Notes: a model not told the origin generated them from the letters alone. Numbered from the stretch's first letter, positions 1-11,250 are shown. The stretch: DNA of 64,000 nt from Stictocephala bisonia (GCA_035578905.1 JAQJVL010000306.1:186001-250000); one strand, 5' to 3'. Numbers and translations are program-made.

Positions 1-612
1 GTCCCATTTTTTTCATCATGTATATAAATGACATTAGTAAAACATTAGACAATTTACATATCATTATGTATGGGGACGACATTTCTCTCATATTTGGAAA
101 CTAATTTTTGAATGACTCATAAATAGATAGTTTTTTGCAGTTGTCTATACCTTAACATCTTTCTCAATACCTTAACAGTATTAACCTAAGTGAACCCAAC
201 TGAAACAAGCTGTATACATTTTACAAAAAACCATTTTGCTTTAAACCCTTTGGTATTGATGAATGATTTTGAGCTTCCTTTCAAAAAATATATTAAATAT
301 TTGGCACTAATATACAATCAGCACTTTTCATGGACTTCACATATAAATGTTCTATGCTCAAAATTATCGACACTACTATTTCTGCTGGCGAGATTTTCCA
401 AATTCAAAAACTTCTTTATTCTAAACTTATATATACTTCTCTTATAGAATCCAGGCTGATATATGGCATATTATTATGGGGCTCTACAACCCAACCCAAC
501 TTTCAAAGGGTACCGTATTCCATTTTTAACAGATAGCTATTAGAATCATTGTAAGAAAAAAAAGGCGCCCTACAATATTATTTTAAATCTTTAAAAATGT
601 TAACATTACCCT
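1..612 (+). pseudogene. Non-LTR retrotransposon RT fragment, upstream half of a split copy
   Basis: The window opens inside a reverse transcriptase. Read from base 3, the translation gives PIFFIMYINDIS and then the metal-binding motif YGDD at 69-80, followed by a stop about nine codons later. Frame-shifted pieces continue the thumb/connection region: one at 190-447, and one at 330-536 containing SRLIYGILLWGS. The last matches the equivalent YGICVYGS segment of the fragment at 49583-50344, so both belong to Jockey/CR1-type LINEs. Stops and frameshifts show it is dead. The coding similarity breaks at about 612, where G-rich repeat sequence starts, and resumes at about 743. Clade assignment is inference; that it is RT is well supported. 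Confidence 0.8.
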
Positions 613-742
613 CTACTGTACTACTGCACGTACAGTATCAATGTATCCCCACCCACATTGTACGTAGTACACGTAAGTACTACTGTACGTGTATGGGTGG
701 GCGGATGGGTCGATACCATACATAATATATATATATATATAT
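613..742. repeat. Inverted pair of G-rich minisatellite monomers plus (TA)n inside RT fragment
   Basis: This block interrupts the RT similarity. One monomer lies on the minus strand (about 630-660, seen on + as CCCCACCCAC) and one on the plus strand (about 682-714, TGTATGGGTGGGCGGATGGG). They flank a short palindromic spacer, and a (TA) run at about 727-741 follows. The sequence belongs to the dispersed G-rich family described at 22078, 31298, 34811, 36302, 46363, 51962, 57601 and 60344. Confidence 0.7.
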
Positions 743-1012
743 GAGCTTTTGGTATTTTATAAATTCAAATTTAAAAGTGTAGTGACTGGTGCAAGTGTAC
801 ACTACTATTATACAAGGCAACGACGTCAACATAGACAAGCCCCACACAGAATATCTTGCTGCTTCATTTCCTCAAAATATCGGTGTTAAACCGTACAATA
901 AATTACCAGACGAAATAAAATTAGAAACCAAAGAAAAAAAATTTTTAACTGTATTAAAACATTTTCTCGTGTATAAAGGTGGCTACTCATTGGGTGAATT
1001 TCTGGACTCATG
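743..1012 (+). pseudogene. Non-LTR retrotransposon RT fragment, downstream half
   Basis: The conserved LINE ORF2 C-terminus resumes here. One frame begins YELLVFYKFKFK. Another frame, 789-1012, carries GVKPYNKLPDEIKLE and ends GGYSLGEFLDS before a stop. The same tail layout (an LP..IK segment, then YSLDEYFSS and stop) ends the independent fragment at 49583-50344. The helix equivalent to LQILTVFGLYILS in that copy is split between the two halves, so the G-rich block is an insertion in one ancestral frame. Frameshifted and non-functional. Confidence 0.75.
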
Positions 1013-1142
1013 AATTATTTTACATATAATTTACGTATATAAATTAATTTAATTTTAGTAATAATGCTGACATTTACTTTACCGTAGAAATTCACGCTTG
1101 AAATGCAATTTATATTGTCATTTACAAAAAACTGATTTGATT

Positions 1143-1656
1143 TGTGTTGGTACAACCATCCATCCCATGAACTTATGTTGGAAATGACCTTCCCCATCCA
1201 TCCTTATACTAATATTTGTATGACCATCCCACCCATACACTTATGTTGGTAGAACCATCCATCCCATGAACTTATGTTGGAAATGACCTTCCCCATCCAT
1301 CCTTGTACTAATATTGGTATGACCATCCCACCCATACACTTAGGTTGGTGATGTCCATCCCAACCACCAATACACTTACTGTATGTTGGTGATTACATTC
1401 CCATAAACTTATGATGGAAATGACCTTCCCCCATCCATCCTTATACTAATATTGGTATGACCATCCCACCCATACACTTACATTGGTGATGTACATCCCA
1501 ACCACCAATACACTTACAGTATGTTGGTAATGAAATTCCCATAAACTTATGTTGGAAATGACCTTTCATAAATTTATGTTGGTGATGTCCATCCCACCAC
1601 CCATACTTGTGTGTTGGTGATGACACCCATTCACCTATGTTGATATGACCTACCCA
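1143..1656. repeat. Degenerate minisatellite related to the G-rich family (C-rich on +)
   Basis: Units of roughly 30-60 bp alternate between variants such as CCATCCCACCCATACACTTA and GGAAATGACCTTCCCCATCC. The pair recurs at about 1150, 1255 and 1430, so the array has a higher-order pattern. The core CCCACCCATACAC is shared with the dispersed family, but the C-runs are more decayed here than in the arrays at 36 and 46 kb. Confidence 0.75.
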
Positions 1657-1658
1657 CC

Positions 1659-1661
<3 letters not shown>

Positions 1662-1713
<52 letters not shown>

Positions 1714-1722
1714 TGTACAGTG
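1662..1722. repeat. (TA)n tract followed by a 12-bp palindrome
   Basis: About 49 bp of perfect TA repeat (1662-1710) directly follows the minisatellite. It is followed at once by the palindrome CACTGTACAGTG (1711-1722), which resembles the CACTGTACGTG part of the G-rich monomer. Confidence 0.9.
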
Positions 1723-3128
1723 TTTAGGCCTAAAATAAATCTGCCTAATCTTGCCTTTAAACAAATTCACTGGTGAATTAATTTTATTTAGTTTTAACCA
1801 CATGCGCCAATGAGATCAACGTTCGCATGAGACCTTTATCTGGAGATTTTTTAAATGAAGCAAGATTGTTATAAGTGTATGAAGTTTTTTTTTATTGCGT
1901 TGTTCAATACTAAATGTTATCACATTTGTGATTGAAATGTCTGAAACTTAAGAATAACTAATTACCTGAAGAGTGAAGAGATACGGTGACCAGGTCCGAT
2001 CTGAGAAATTATGGTAATTTGCCTAAAGATACTTTTTCCAACAGATGTTTACTGTATTTAAAACAGTTTTGAGGAGATTGATACTGGTAAAGACTAAGAA
2101 AGAAGTGGTAGATCTATAAATTTGCTATGGATAAAGCCTAATACCTAGACTGACAACAAACATGTTTAAGGGCTATATAATCCATAAGAAAATTCCCTTT
2201 TTTATTCCGATGTACGGTCCTTTCCCAGTTTTTAAAGTTTAGAGTCATAATTTATATTGCCATTATAACGTAACTTCTGTTAGGGAGCTTTCAAAAGACG
2301 ATTAAAACCGAACAGTTGAATGCTGTGAAACGATCACGAATAAGTTAGATCAAACACCAAACTGTGTACGGTAGATAACTGTGTTTTTTATTATGGATTT
2401 ACCTGTACGCAGAATATAAGTAGGCGCAGCTGTCATTACTGGTCAGACAAAAATCTTATCTGATTAAGGAAGCCAGTGGGCTGGACACTCACATTTAGAA
2501 GTGTTTAATTAATATCACAAATACGTATCTATGTATTTGAAATAAGACTAACAGCCTGATCCAAGGACAAATATTTGTCCGGTTCTAATCCTTGATACAA
2601 AAAAATCTTGCAAAACCTGATCTTCAACTGCAACTTCCAGCTGCATCATTTTCAAAGGCGGATTCGATCTTATATCGTCTGGATAAACAAGAATATATAA
2701 CAAAGTTTTAGAATTTGACTGAACCTACCATAACTTATGGCCTGCGTTGAACTTCCCCTTGGTCAAGTAATTTTTAAACAGATTATAATGATGTTTATAA
2801 ACTCGTCTTTATAATTTAGCAGCATAAAAACTACCGTAGCTGAAATGTTTATATATTGCATTTTTCCTGTTATTTGCCGATATATTTTCACTAAATATAA
2901 AGTTTCATGTTCAAGAAATGGTGGGCGGGGATGTATAGCTGGTACGACTTCATATTATGTAGAGCCACGGGTACAAAAGTAAAATATGCATTTAGAGATA
3001 ATCGTTCAAGATATGAATAAAAATATATTGCAAAAGCTTAGTTCAAATTTATAATATAAGTATGTTAATACTAACTCTTACCTAAACTGATTTTATACAA
3101 ATAGCTCAACTACGATATCAATGATATT
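1723..3128. other. Unannotated AT-rich sequence
   Basis: I see no convincing open frame, terminal repeat or RNA gene here. It is ordinary AT-rich non-coding sequence or very old repeat. Confidence 0.5.
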
Positions 3129-3312
3129 CCTAAGGGGCTTTGTATACTGTTTAGTTTGATAATATTTTTTAATAAAAACCCTCTAGAGAAAAATAGAAAA
3201 TTTTTTTTTCAAAGTTGATTCCTAAGGGGCGTTTTATACTGTTAAGTTTGATAATAATTTTAAATAAAAACCCTCTAGAGAAAAATAGAAAAATATTTTT
3301 TCCAAATTGATA
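3129..3312. repeat. Tandem duplication, 92-bp unit, two copies
   Basis: CCTAAGGGGC begins units at 3129 and 3221. Both continue through AAAAACCCTCTAGAGAAAAA with small differences. The reading frame across it (3169-3450, minus) is AT-rich low-complexity sequence and I do not regard it as a gene. Confidence 0.85.
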
Positions 3313-3479
3313 TAAAAGTATACTTATGGAGAAATTGATTTTATAGTTACCTTTGAACTTTCCATTCAAATAACAATACAATGCTATTATAGTTTTGAAC
3401 AGTAAAGAATTAAATAAGACTTTGTAAACAATAGGCCAACTGTCTTTCAAAACCCATGTTTTCAGACTTTATTTTGATT

Positions 3480-4600
3480 ACTACAAAAGAAAAAAAATAT
3501 ATTGCTTTTGCATTCTACCACATAGATAATAAAAAAACTTAATTAATCCAACAAACCAAAATTTATCTTACAGAGGAGTCATAAATTACTTAATTTATAA
3601 AATCTTTTTTTCCTAAATATGTATACAATATATCAAATTATCTATCTAAAATCTTATTATACCTAAAATGGTAGATAATATACAGATATATTTAATAAGT
3701 TAAGGTATAGTCTAGTGATGTGGCAGGATAAAAACCATGTTGACTTGAACTTATGGATGTTTTAGGTGTGTAAACAAATTCATGAATAAGATAGATTCAA
3801 AAACTTTAGCTGGTGCAGATAAAATAGAAATCGAAGCAGGTCTTTAATTTGTTATGTCAGCTTTGTCGCCTATTTTTAAATAGTCAAAAGCTTAGCCAGC
3901 TTCCAAACACCAGGAAAACAGCATTTACTAATGGAGAGATTAAATATATGGAGTAATGGAATTATTGTACTAAAATATTAGCACAAACTTTAATAACTTA
4001 AATTGGAATGCCATCAGGACCAGTTTTTTTTGTATTTTTTTTTTCGGAGCGCCGGACAACTTGCCACTTCCCAGCTGACAGGGCACATACAGCAAAAAAT
4101 GCTTTGCAAACCTGTTTATTATGTCCGATCCTCCCTCCACATCTTCACCTTCAATAACATTACTTTTGGGCATTTATTTGTAACCTTTAATTGATTGACA
4201 ACATTCCAAAAAGAACAAGGATCAAGTTCAATTTTATTTTCAATAATATTTATGTGATCACTATGTGCAAATTTATTACATTTCAAACTTAATCCCACTG
4301 TTTATTTCTTTATATGCTTTAAAAAATGAGAGGCATTTTATACTTATTAAATTTACGTTCCAACTTTTCTTTTGCGCTTCATCATTTAAATTCATAATAA
4401 AGTCATAATTAAACCAGGCAGTTTTGATTTGCGTTTTTTAGCTGAAGGAACAATACATCGTATATCTTACTGTATTATAAAAAAGATTAGCTGCTGAATT
4501 ATAATTTCGATACATTTCAAGTTATTCCAATCAATAACACCAATAGAATTACCATATATAAAGATAACAAGTTTGCCTTTCTAAAATTTAAAGAACAACA
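3480..4600 (-). pseudogene. Decayed Jockey-like non-LTR RT fragment
   Basis: Read on the minus strand from about 4600 downwards, pieces in different frames follow the order of a LINE ORF2. First comes a post-endonuclease linker containing IELDPCSFWNVVNQLK. Next is VEGGSDIINRFAKHFLLY, where LINEs have the D..IANAFA..F segment. Then come RT motif 1-2 remnants, GPDGIPIQVIKVCANI, and the motif before the palm, SQHGFYPATSLDY, near 3720. Weaker similarity (INFGLLD) continues toward 3480. Many stops and shifts show an old dead copy. The short frames 3970-4173 and 4003-4194 are by-products of this fragment. Confidence 0.6.
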
Positions 4601-5275
4601 AGCTGTCAATGTTTTACTTGAATGTTCATAATCCCTCGATAATCGAAAACTTATAACCAATGTGTGTATTCATTGTTACACTAAAGGTGGGTGATGCTTA
4701 TCAATATTTACATCAGAACAACATTCTTCATTCACACTTAAATCCTCATCAGGGGTGTACCAAGTTACACATGGTGAGGATTATAAAAAAAAGTTAGAAA
4801 CAAAAACAAACTCTTGAAGTAATTTGTGAATGATACAATTTAAATATAATTATAATTGGTGTTGAATAGGCCAAGGTATATATATTATGGTATTTGTTTA
4901 TGTATTAAAAAATGTAAATTGCATTAATATTCTTAGCATGTGTTTAAACCTTAATATTTAATCAAAACTATACAAATATAATAGGATCTTCAATAAATAA
5001 CGAGGTCGTAGACAATGTTTCACACTAATCATGCTTAAAACCCATACACCAATCTGTTCCACATTAACAATCATAAATTCTTGCTTACTATTTAAAAGTC
5101 CCTGAAGTGACGTTTGCAGTTTTTGCATGTCTCTTAATTAATATACAACAAACGTTCAAGCTTGTTTAATTAATTGTGCTTTGTTAATAGAGTTCATGTT
5201 ACGTAGGCCCACATCAATTACAAACGCTATCTGTCCTTAGTGTTTTTACCCTGTGTAAATTTTTGTAACAAGATA
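4601..5275. other. Unannotated AT-rich sequence before the 110-bp satellite
   Basis: Nothing coding is seen. The only local structure is a small inverted repeat, AATCCTCA at about 4740 with TGAGGATT at about 4774. Confidence 0.5.
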
Positions 5276-7440
5276 GTTAGTGTTTGCACAATGAGTTAGG
5301 GAATAAGAGTCTGGTAATTTACTGTAATACAGCTACAAGATGCTACTCACCCACTGACACAAGTCTTTGTGACACGGCTGTAACAATTAGTGTTTGAACC
5401 ATGAGTGAGGGATTAATTGTCTGGTAATTTACGGTAACACAGCTACAAGATGCTACTCACCCACTGACATAAGTCTTTGTGACAAGGCTGTAACAATTAG
5501 TGTTTGAACCATGAGTGAGGGATTAATTGTCTGGTAATTTACGGTAACACAGCTACAAGATGCTACTCACTCACTGACATAAGTCTTTGTGACAAGGCTG
5601 TAACAATTAGTGTTTGAACCATGAGTGAGGGATTAATTGTCTGGTAATTTACGGTACCACAGCTACAAGATGCTACTCACCCACTGACACAAGTCTTTGT
5701 GACAAGGCTGTAACAATTAGTGTTTGAACCATGAGTGAGGGATTAATTGTCTGGTAATTTACGGTACCACAGCTACAAGATGCTACTCACCCACTGACAT
5801 AAGTCTTTGTGACAAGGCTGTAACAATTAGTGTTTGAACCATGAGTGAGGGATTAATTGTCTGGTAATTTACGGTAACACAGCTACAAGATGCTACTCAC
5901 TCACTGACATAAGTCTTTGTGACAAGGCTGTAACAATTAGTGTTTGAACCATGAGTGAGGGATTAATTGTCTGGTAATTTACGGTAACACAGCTACAAGA
6001 TGCTACTCACCCACTGACACAAGTCTTTGTGACACGGCTGTAACAATTAGTGTTTGAACCATGAGTGAGGGATTAATTGTCTGGTAATTTACGGTAACAC
6101 AGCTACAAGATGCTACTCACCCACTGACATAAGTCTTTGTGACAAGGCTGTAACAATTATTGTTTGAACCATGAGTGAGGGATTAATTGTCTGGTAATTT
6201 ACGGTAACACAGCTACAAGATGCTACTCACTCACTGACATAAGTCTTTGTGACAAGGCTGTAACAATTAGTGTTTGAACCATGAGTGAGGGATTAATTGT
6301 CTGGTAATTTACGGTACCACAGCTACAAGATGCTACTCACCCACTGACACAAGTCTTTGTGACAAGGCTGTAACAATTAGTGTTTGAACCATGAGTGAGG
6401 GATTAATTGTCTGGTAATTTACGGTACCACAGCTACAAGATGCTACTCACCCACTGACATAAGTCTTTGTGACAAGGCTGTAACAATTAGTGTTTGAACC
6501 ATGAGTGAGGGATTAATTGTCTGGTAATTTACGGTACCACAGCTACAAGATGCTACTCACCCACTGACATAAGTCTTTGTGACAAGGCTGTAACAATTAG
6601 TGTTTGAACCATGAGTGAGGGATTAATTGTCTGGTAATTTACGGTACCACAGCTACAAGATGCTACTCACCCACTGACACAAGTCTGTGTGACACAGCTG
6701 TAACAATTAGTGTTTGAACCATGAGTGAGGGATTAATTGTCTGGTAATTTACGGTAACACAGCTACAAGATGCTACTCACCCACTGACACAAGTCTTTGT
6801 GACACGGCTGTAACAATTAGTGTTTGAACCATGAGTGAGGGATTAATTGTCTGGTAATTTACGGTAACACAGCTACAAGATGCTACTCACCCACTGACAC
6901 AAGTCTTTGTGACAAGGCTGTAACAATTAGTGTTTGCACCATGAATGAGGGAATAATTGTTTGGTAATTTACGGTAACACAGCTACAAGATGCTACTCAC
7001 CCACTGACACAAGTATGTGTGACAAGGCTGTAACAATTAGTTTTTGCACCATGAGTGAGGGAGTAATTGTCTGGTAATTTACTGTAACACAGCTACAAGA
7101 TGCTACTCACCCACTGACACAAGTCTTTGTGACACGGCTGTAACAATTAGTGTTTGAACCATGAGTGAGGGATTTATTGTCTGGTAATTTACGGTAACAC
7201 AGCTACAAGATGCTACTCTCCCACTGACACAAGTCTTTGTGACACGGCTGTAACAATTAGTGTTTGAACCATGAGTGAGGGATTTATTGTCTGGTAATTT
7301 ACGGTAACACAGCTACAAGATGCTACTCTCCCACTGACACAAGTCTTTGTGACAAGGCTGTAACATTAGTGTTTGCACCATGAGTGAGGGACTGTTTGTC
7401 TGGTAATTTACGGTAACACAGCTACAAGATGCTACTAACT
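5276..7440. repeat. 110-bp satellite array, about 20 copies with higher-order pattern
   Basis: ATGAGTGAGGGATTAATTG recurs every 110 bp (5401, 5511, 5621 and so on). Central copies differ by a few diagnostic bases: GGTAACAC/GGTACCAC, TCACCCACT/TCACTCACT, GACAC/GACAT and GACACGG/GACAAGG. Reading these in order, copies 1-5 repeat as copies 7-11, a 6-monomer block of 660 bp. The first copy and copies from about 6920 onward are more diverged, and the last is truncated inside GCTACT. No open frame persists. Confidence 0.97.
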
Positions 7441-7561
7441 GACATAAATTCTGAGGCATTTTTCAACAAAGAATCTCCATATAGGGATCTTGTTTACTGA
7501 CAGAAAATTCAAAAACTGTTCATTTTTCTTAGAACTTAGGCTTAAATGGCCGGTGTCATAA

Positions 7562-7711
7562 CTAGAATCTAAATTTTCCGGTGACAACCGCGATCGTCTC
7601 AGCAATACACTGAGGATGCCACATCACAGCATGGGTGAAACGTCCGGTTATCTTGTACATAATGTAGATTGTACCTTAACGTGGTTGTCACTGGATAAAT
7701 ATAAATTCTAG
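7562..7711. repeat. 150-bp inverted-repeat unit, possible Penelope-like element end
   Basis: Arms CTAGAATCTAAATTTTCCGG (7562) and its imperfect complement ending in ATAAATTCTAG (7711) both extend through GGTGACAACC / GGTTGTCACT. Between them lie CTGAGGATGCC (about 7610) and GTGAAACGTC (about 7636). That order resembles the CUGANGA...GAAAC core of hammerhead motifs known from Penelope-like retroelement ends. The pairing needed for a ribozyme was not convincing by eye, so the family assignment is tentative. Confidence 0.45.
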
Positions 7712-8879
7712 TAACTATTCATTTTTGTAGTTTATAGGTTTTTTGTTGTTACTATTCTAAGGCTAGTTATTTCCCAACAATCTATAAATATGATACAGGA
7801 CACATACAAGAGCGTTTGGCTCAAACTATAGGGAAACTATAATATTGCATAGTTTCTAGTTTTAAGGCCCTTTGTAGAGGAGCTAATAGACTTCTTGACC
7901 TTCCTACTTTAAAGAAAAAAAAATTGTTCTACCTAAACTCAACGTAATAGTGGGTTAGCGACTAGATATTCAAGTCACCTGGAGAAAGTGCCAGTGGCAC
8001 TGTAAACGTACTGTGTCTTTATGTATGTTCACCTGAGCAGGCCTACACTTTATTAATGAATTTGTCGTCTCAGGCAAGTTTGCTGATGCCCTAACTCTTC
8101 GATTACCTAGCGCTTTGTAACCAACCTAAACCCTAAAATTCACATAAACTGAGTAGGGCCTATTTGTATGACAAAATAATTTATGATTTTCGACAAAATA
8201 ATCAAAATTTAATTTAAACGGTCAAAACAAAATAGTACTTTTTTATAACGAACATTTACCTCAAATACCAAGTGGGCTACTGTAATTAGTTAAAGGTAGC
8301 ATTTTTGTCTGACGATTATACTTGAGGGTTTTGAGAAGTCAAAATTTGTGGATACCATATTTTGGAAAATTATTATGAGGGCATCCTAAGACTCGTTTGA
8401 GAAGAATCAAATCATAAGCAAGTTGTGGAATTTACCGCTACTTTTCAGTGGGTGAAAATCTGATTCAGCCATTATCATTAATGGTGAATGATAGTGGCCA
8501 AATATTTTTTAAACACAAATAACGTTTTAAAACATTCTCACTCTTAACTGGTCATAACATTAAAAAGGTGTACTTTACGAACATTAAAATAAGGAGATAT
8601 AAATTTAAAGGAGTGTGGTTTTGGAGGAAGCCCCGTATCTTTTGAAAACATTAGTTAGTTAAAATCTATATTGGGTATACACTCAAATGTAGGTTTTTCA
8701 AAGGTGTACTATCTGGAAATTAAACAAAACACGTAACAAGAACTACCAATGACAAAGAGAAACATATATTCTAAGTAGTTGGAAATATTATGTAAATATG
8801 CTATGGTATGGGATATGAAAAAAGAAGTTTGACTTTACTATTTGATAGTAACTTGTCTATTTCATCTTATTAAAAAGGA
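7712..8879. other. Unannotated AT-rich sequence
   Basis: No open frame, repeat array or terminal inverted repeat recognised. Confidence 0.5.
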
Positions 8880-8935
8880 TGTCTTATTTTACCAGACAAA
8901 GATAGAGTTAAAGAGCCATCTCTAAAGGCCCCTAC
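8880..8935 (-). mobile_element. 3' end of 5S-derived SINE copy 1, cut off by a MITE
   Basis: On the minus strand the sequence GGCTCTTTAAC...CTGGTAAAATAAG matches the 3' end of the SINE at 39868-40093 (GGCTTTTTAACCC...CTGGTAAAATAAG). The rest of this SINE lies at 9520-9748, on the other side of the MITE. Confidence 0.7.
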
Positions 8936-9519
8936 ACATTATACAACCATCCATCGCATAATCGATACCGTACGTAGTCTACCGACTGTGCGATGTTTTG
9001 TGCGTTGGCCGGAACGATTTCTCGCGCAAACTAGTGTCCTTCACATAACATTTCTGACTTTTCTTCCCCGTTCACTTTGGCTTCTGTAGAACTGGTGTCA
9101 TGCGGTGGCTCCTCAAAAACTGGATTTGAAGGTGACACGGACGTGGTTTCGATATGTAATTAAATAAAGTAAACAAAGCAAAGTAAAAAGATCCTGAGTC
9201 GACAATACTTATTACGTATCGACGTAGCGGCAAGGGGGTGAAGAGATAGCCTATACATGTGCTCAGCAGTGAGGCGCACTCGCAGTACCAAAACTCGGTC
9301 GAATCGCTCATCGAATCGTTTCTAGTGCCTCCGGACTGTACGCTTTAGTACATATTTCGTATGAAAAGATTGGCATGTTCATTCGACGTGCGATAATCGA
9401 AACGACGTCTGTAGTAGGTCTAAAATTCCCACCACACTCGACATAGTCGCACAGATCTCGGAATGTTGCTAAACCTGTGCGATTATCTGTAATATGGTTG
9501 TATATTGTGCGTGGAGTCT
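8936..9519. mobile_element. 584-bp MITE with TAA target duplication (PIF/Harbinger-like)
   Basis: The left end AGGCCCCTACACATTATACA and the complement of the right end AGACTCCACGCACAATATAC both continue into CAACCAT, giving terminal inverted repeats of about 25 bp. Flanking TAA occurs on both sides (8933-8935 and 9520-9522). A 3-bp TAA/TTA duplication is typical of the PIF/Harbinger superfamily. No transposase is encoded; the short frames here are not conserved. It inserted into a 5S-derived SINE, whose two parts flank it. Confidence 0.75.
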
Positions 9520-9990
9520 TAACACTTAGCCTGGGGTCTGATCCACCACCAATAACCGGGTAGGTGGGCTTCGATTATGTGGGTTCACTAAACTTTAGGT
9601 GACTTCCGAATCCCACAGTGTACGGGCATTGGGGATGTAGCAAGTTAGTAGTGGATCTAGTGATCGCTCAGCCGTCACCCTCCAGACACCACGCCGATGT
9701 TGTTTGACTCCTTATTTGCGATATCGTCGGAACTCTCGTCAAGGCCACTTGGCAGGTTGGCTCAATTCTAACGTTATTTAGATTTTTCATTGATGTCTAT
9801 TTAACATTCTTTTCAGAACTTTGAGTGAACTGTTATGTATCATGAACTAAATATTACCTTCGCTAGTAATAAATTTTCAAAACTATCAATTGACAAGCCT
9901 TGTAATGAACGAGTCAACCCGTAACTTTTAATGCGATCCACTAAATCATGAGTAATGTTTCCGTATGAATTGTTGTTTGCATTACAATTT
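9252..9990. repeat. Direct duplication, copy 1 (second copy at 10735-11510)
   Basis: Sequence from TATACATGTGCTCAGCAG onward is repeated 1483 bp downstream. The first about 340 bp, including the MITE right half, is almost identical between copies. Beyond about 9590 copy 1 shows dense one- to few-base deletions relative to copy 2. The duplicated block spans the MITE-SINE junction, so duplication followed MITE insertion. Confidence 0.9.
9520..9748 (-). mobile_element. 5S-rRNA-derived SINE copy 1, 5' part
   Basis: On the minus strand it begins near GGCCTTGACGAGAG, contains CAAACAACATCGGCG (box A-like), and runs to CCCCAGGCTAAGTGTTAA at the MITE junction. Compared with copy 2 (11003-11250) and the independent copy at 39868-40093 it lacks many single bases, even where those two agree. 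The 5S-like block is therefore barely recognisable in this copy alone. Confidence 0.7.
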
Positions 9991-9997
9991 TTTGCCA

Positions 9998-10220
9998 GGG
10001 CTGGTCGTCAGGGAAACGCCGGGGATGCTTCGGGTTCTCCCAAACATGAGTGCGATGTTGTCGGAATGCTATAGAACAGGTTGGTGACTCAGACCAACCT
10101 TCCCTTAAACTAGCAAACTTCACCCTGTCATTAACCTCTGTGTGCACCGAACGGCAACATCGCACTCGTTTTGTGGGAGAACCCGATCCATCCCCGGCGC
10201 GTTTCCCTGCGTACCAGCCC
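9998..10220. repeat. Inverted repeat with about 70-bp arms
   Basis: The arm 9998-10073 (GGGCTGGTCGTCAGGGAAAC to TGCGATGTTGTCGG) is complementary, with small indels, to 10152-10220 (CGGCAACATCGCACTC to GTACCAGCCC). An 80-bp spacer separates them. The arms are GC-richer than the surroundings. Reading frames at 9941-10294 and 10050-10342 are side effects of this GC content. Element type not recognised. Confidence 0.8.
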
Positions 10221-10734
10221 CTCGCGCGGGAATAAAAACGTTTAACAAATATAAATTCATCACAAATCACTATTACATCATATTCTGTAGACACTATATT
10301 TTTCGTTCATACAATCAATTGATAGTCAAAACACTGTTTTGAGCGGGAATTTTAAACCCAAGATAACAAAGTTAACAAAGGTTTACAAAATTTACAAGAA
10401 CATAAAAAATAATAATGTTAAAATTATGAAACTCTACAAAAGTGTTTGTAAGTAACCTTCATATAAGCTATTAAAATTTGAAGCTGATACGTTTAATAGA
10501 TATTTTGTAATAATTGCCTTAAGTTGAGATTTCCAAAAAGATTGTGAAAAATGCCGATATTTTCCACTTTTTCCGTCTTATAAATTATAAAAAGCTACGT
10601 AAAAAATCGAAACTTCGTAGTATAAAAATTGACAATATTTCCTTTAATTTGATAGGTCTTTCGTTAAAATCGAACGGACTGTTTCGGAGATATGGTATCG
10701 TGAACTCGAGTATCCATAATTTCTGCGCGGACAG
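10221..10734. other. Unannotated sequence between inverted repeat and duplication copy 2
   Basis: No supported gene. The sequence just before 10735 (for example GTTTCGGAGATATGGTATCG) differs from that before 9252, so copy 2 may derive from a longer version of the MITE with other internal sequence. No matching left terminal repeat was found. Confidence 0.4.
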
Positions 10735-11002
10735 TATACATGTGCTCAGCAGTGAGGCGCACTCGCAGTACCAAAACTCGGTCGAATCGCTCATCGAATC
10801 GTTGCTAGTGCCTCCGGACTGTACGCTTTAGTACATATTTCGTATGAAAAGATTGGCATGTTCATTCGACGTGCGATAATCGAAACGACGTCTGTAGTAG
10901 GTCTAAAATTCCCACCACACTCGACATAGTCGCACAGATCTCGGAATGTTGCTAAACCTGTGCGATTATCTGTAATATGGTTGTATATTGTGCGTGGAGT
11001 CT
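10735..11002. mobile_element. Right half of MITE copy 2
   Basis: It is near-identical to 9252-9519 and ends at the same terminal repeat GTTGTATATTGTGCGTGGAG, followed by CTTAA. The matching left terminus is absent here, so this is a partial copy carried by the segmental duplication. Confidence 0.8.
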
Positions 11003-11250
11003 TAACACTTAGCCTGGGGTCTGATCCACCACCAATAACCGGGTAGGTGGGCTTCGATTATAGATGGGTTCACTAAACGGCTTTAAGGTGACTTCCGAAA
11101 CCCACCAGTGACCGGGCTTGCGGGCTGTGAGCAAGTTAGTAGTGGATCTAGTGATCGCTCAGCCGATCACCCATCCAAGGAACAGCCACGCCTGATGTTG
11201 TTTGACTCCCTTATCTTGCGATATCGTCGGAACTCTCCGGTCAAGGCCAC
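11003..11250 (-). mobile_element. 5S-rRNA-derived SINE copy 2, truncated at MITE junction
   Basis: Minus-strand reading gives TTGACCGGAGAGTTCCGAC at the 5' end, then CAAACAACATCAGGCGTGG and TTCCTTGGATGGGTGATCGG. The last two correspond to box A and box C of the 5S rRNA internal promoter (5S genes have AAGCA.CGTCGGGC and TACTTGGATGGGAGACCG). Downstream it shares CCCGCAAGCCCGGTCACTGG with the plus-strand copy at 39868. It stops at the TAA where the MITE terminus begins, as in copy 1. Confidence 0.8.

Noticed and set aside
3169..3450. 93-aa minus-strand frame
   Set aside because: Low-complexity Phe/Ile/Lys-rich translation across the 92-bp duplication in AT-rich DNA.
5276..7440. CRISPR-like regular repeat array
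   Set aside because: Units are contiguous with no unique spacers, in an animal-type genome; it is satellite DNA. The same holds for the 56-bp and 91-bp arrays.
9072..10831. Two frames starting MSDSTEFWYCECASLLSTC
   Set aside because: The shared peptide is an antisense reading of duplicated MITE sequence; the frames diverge at once beyond it.
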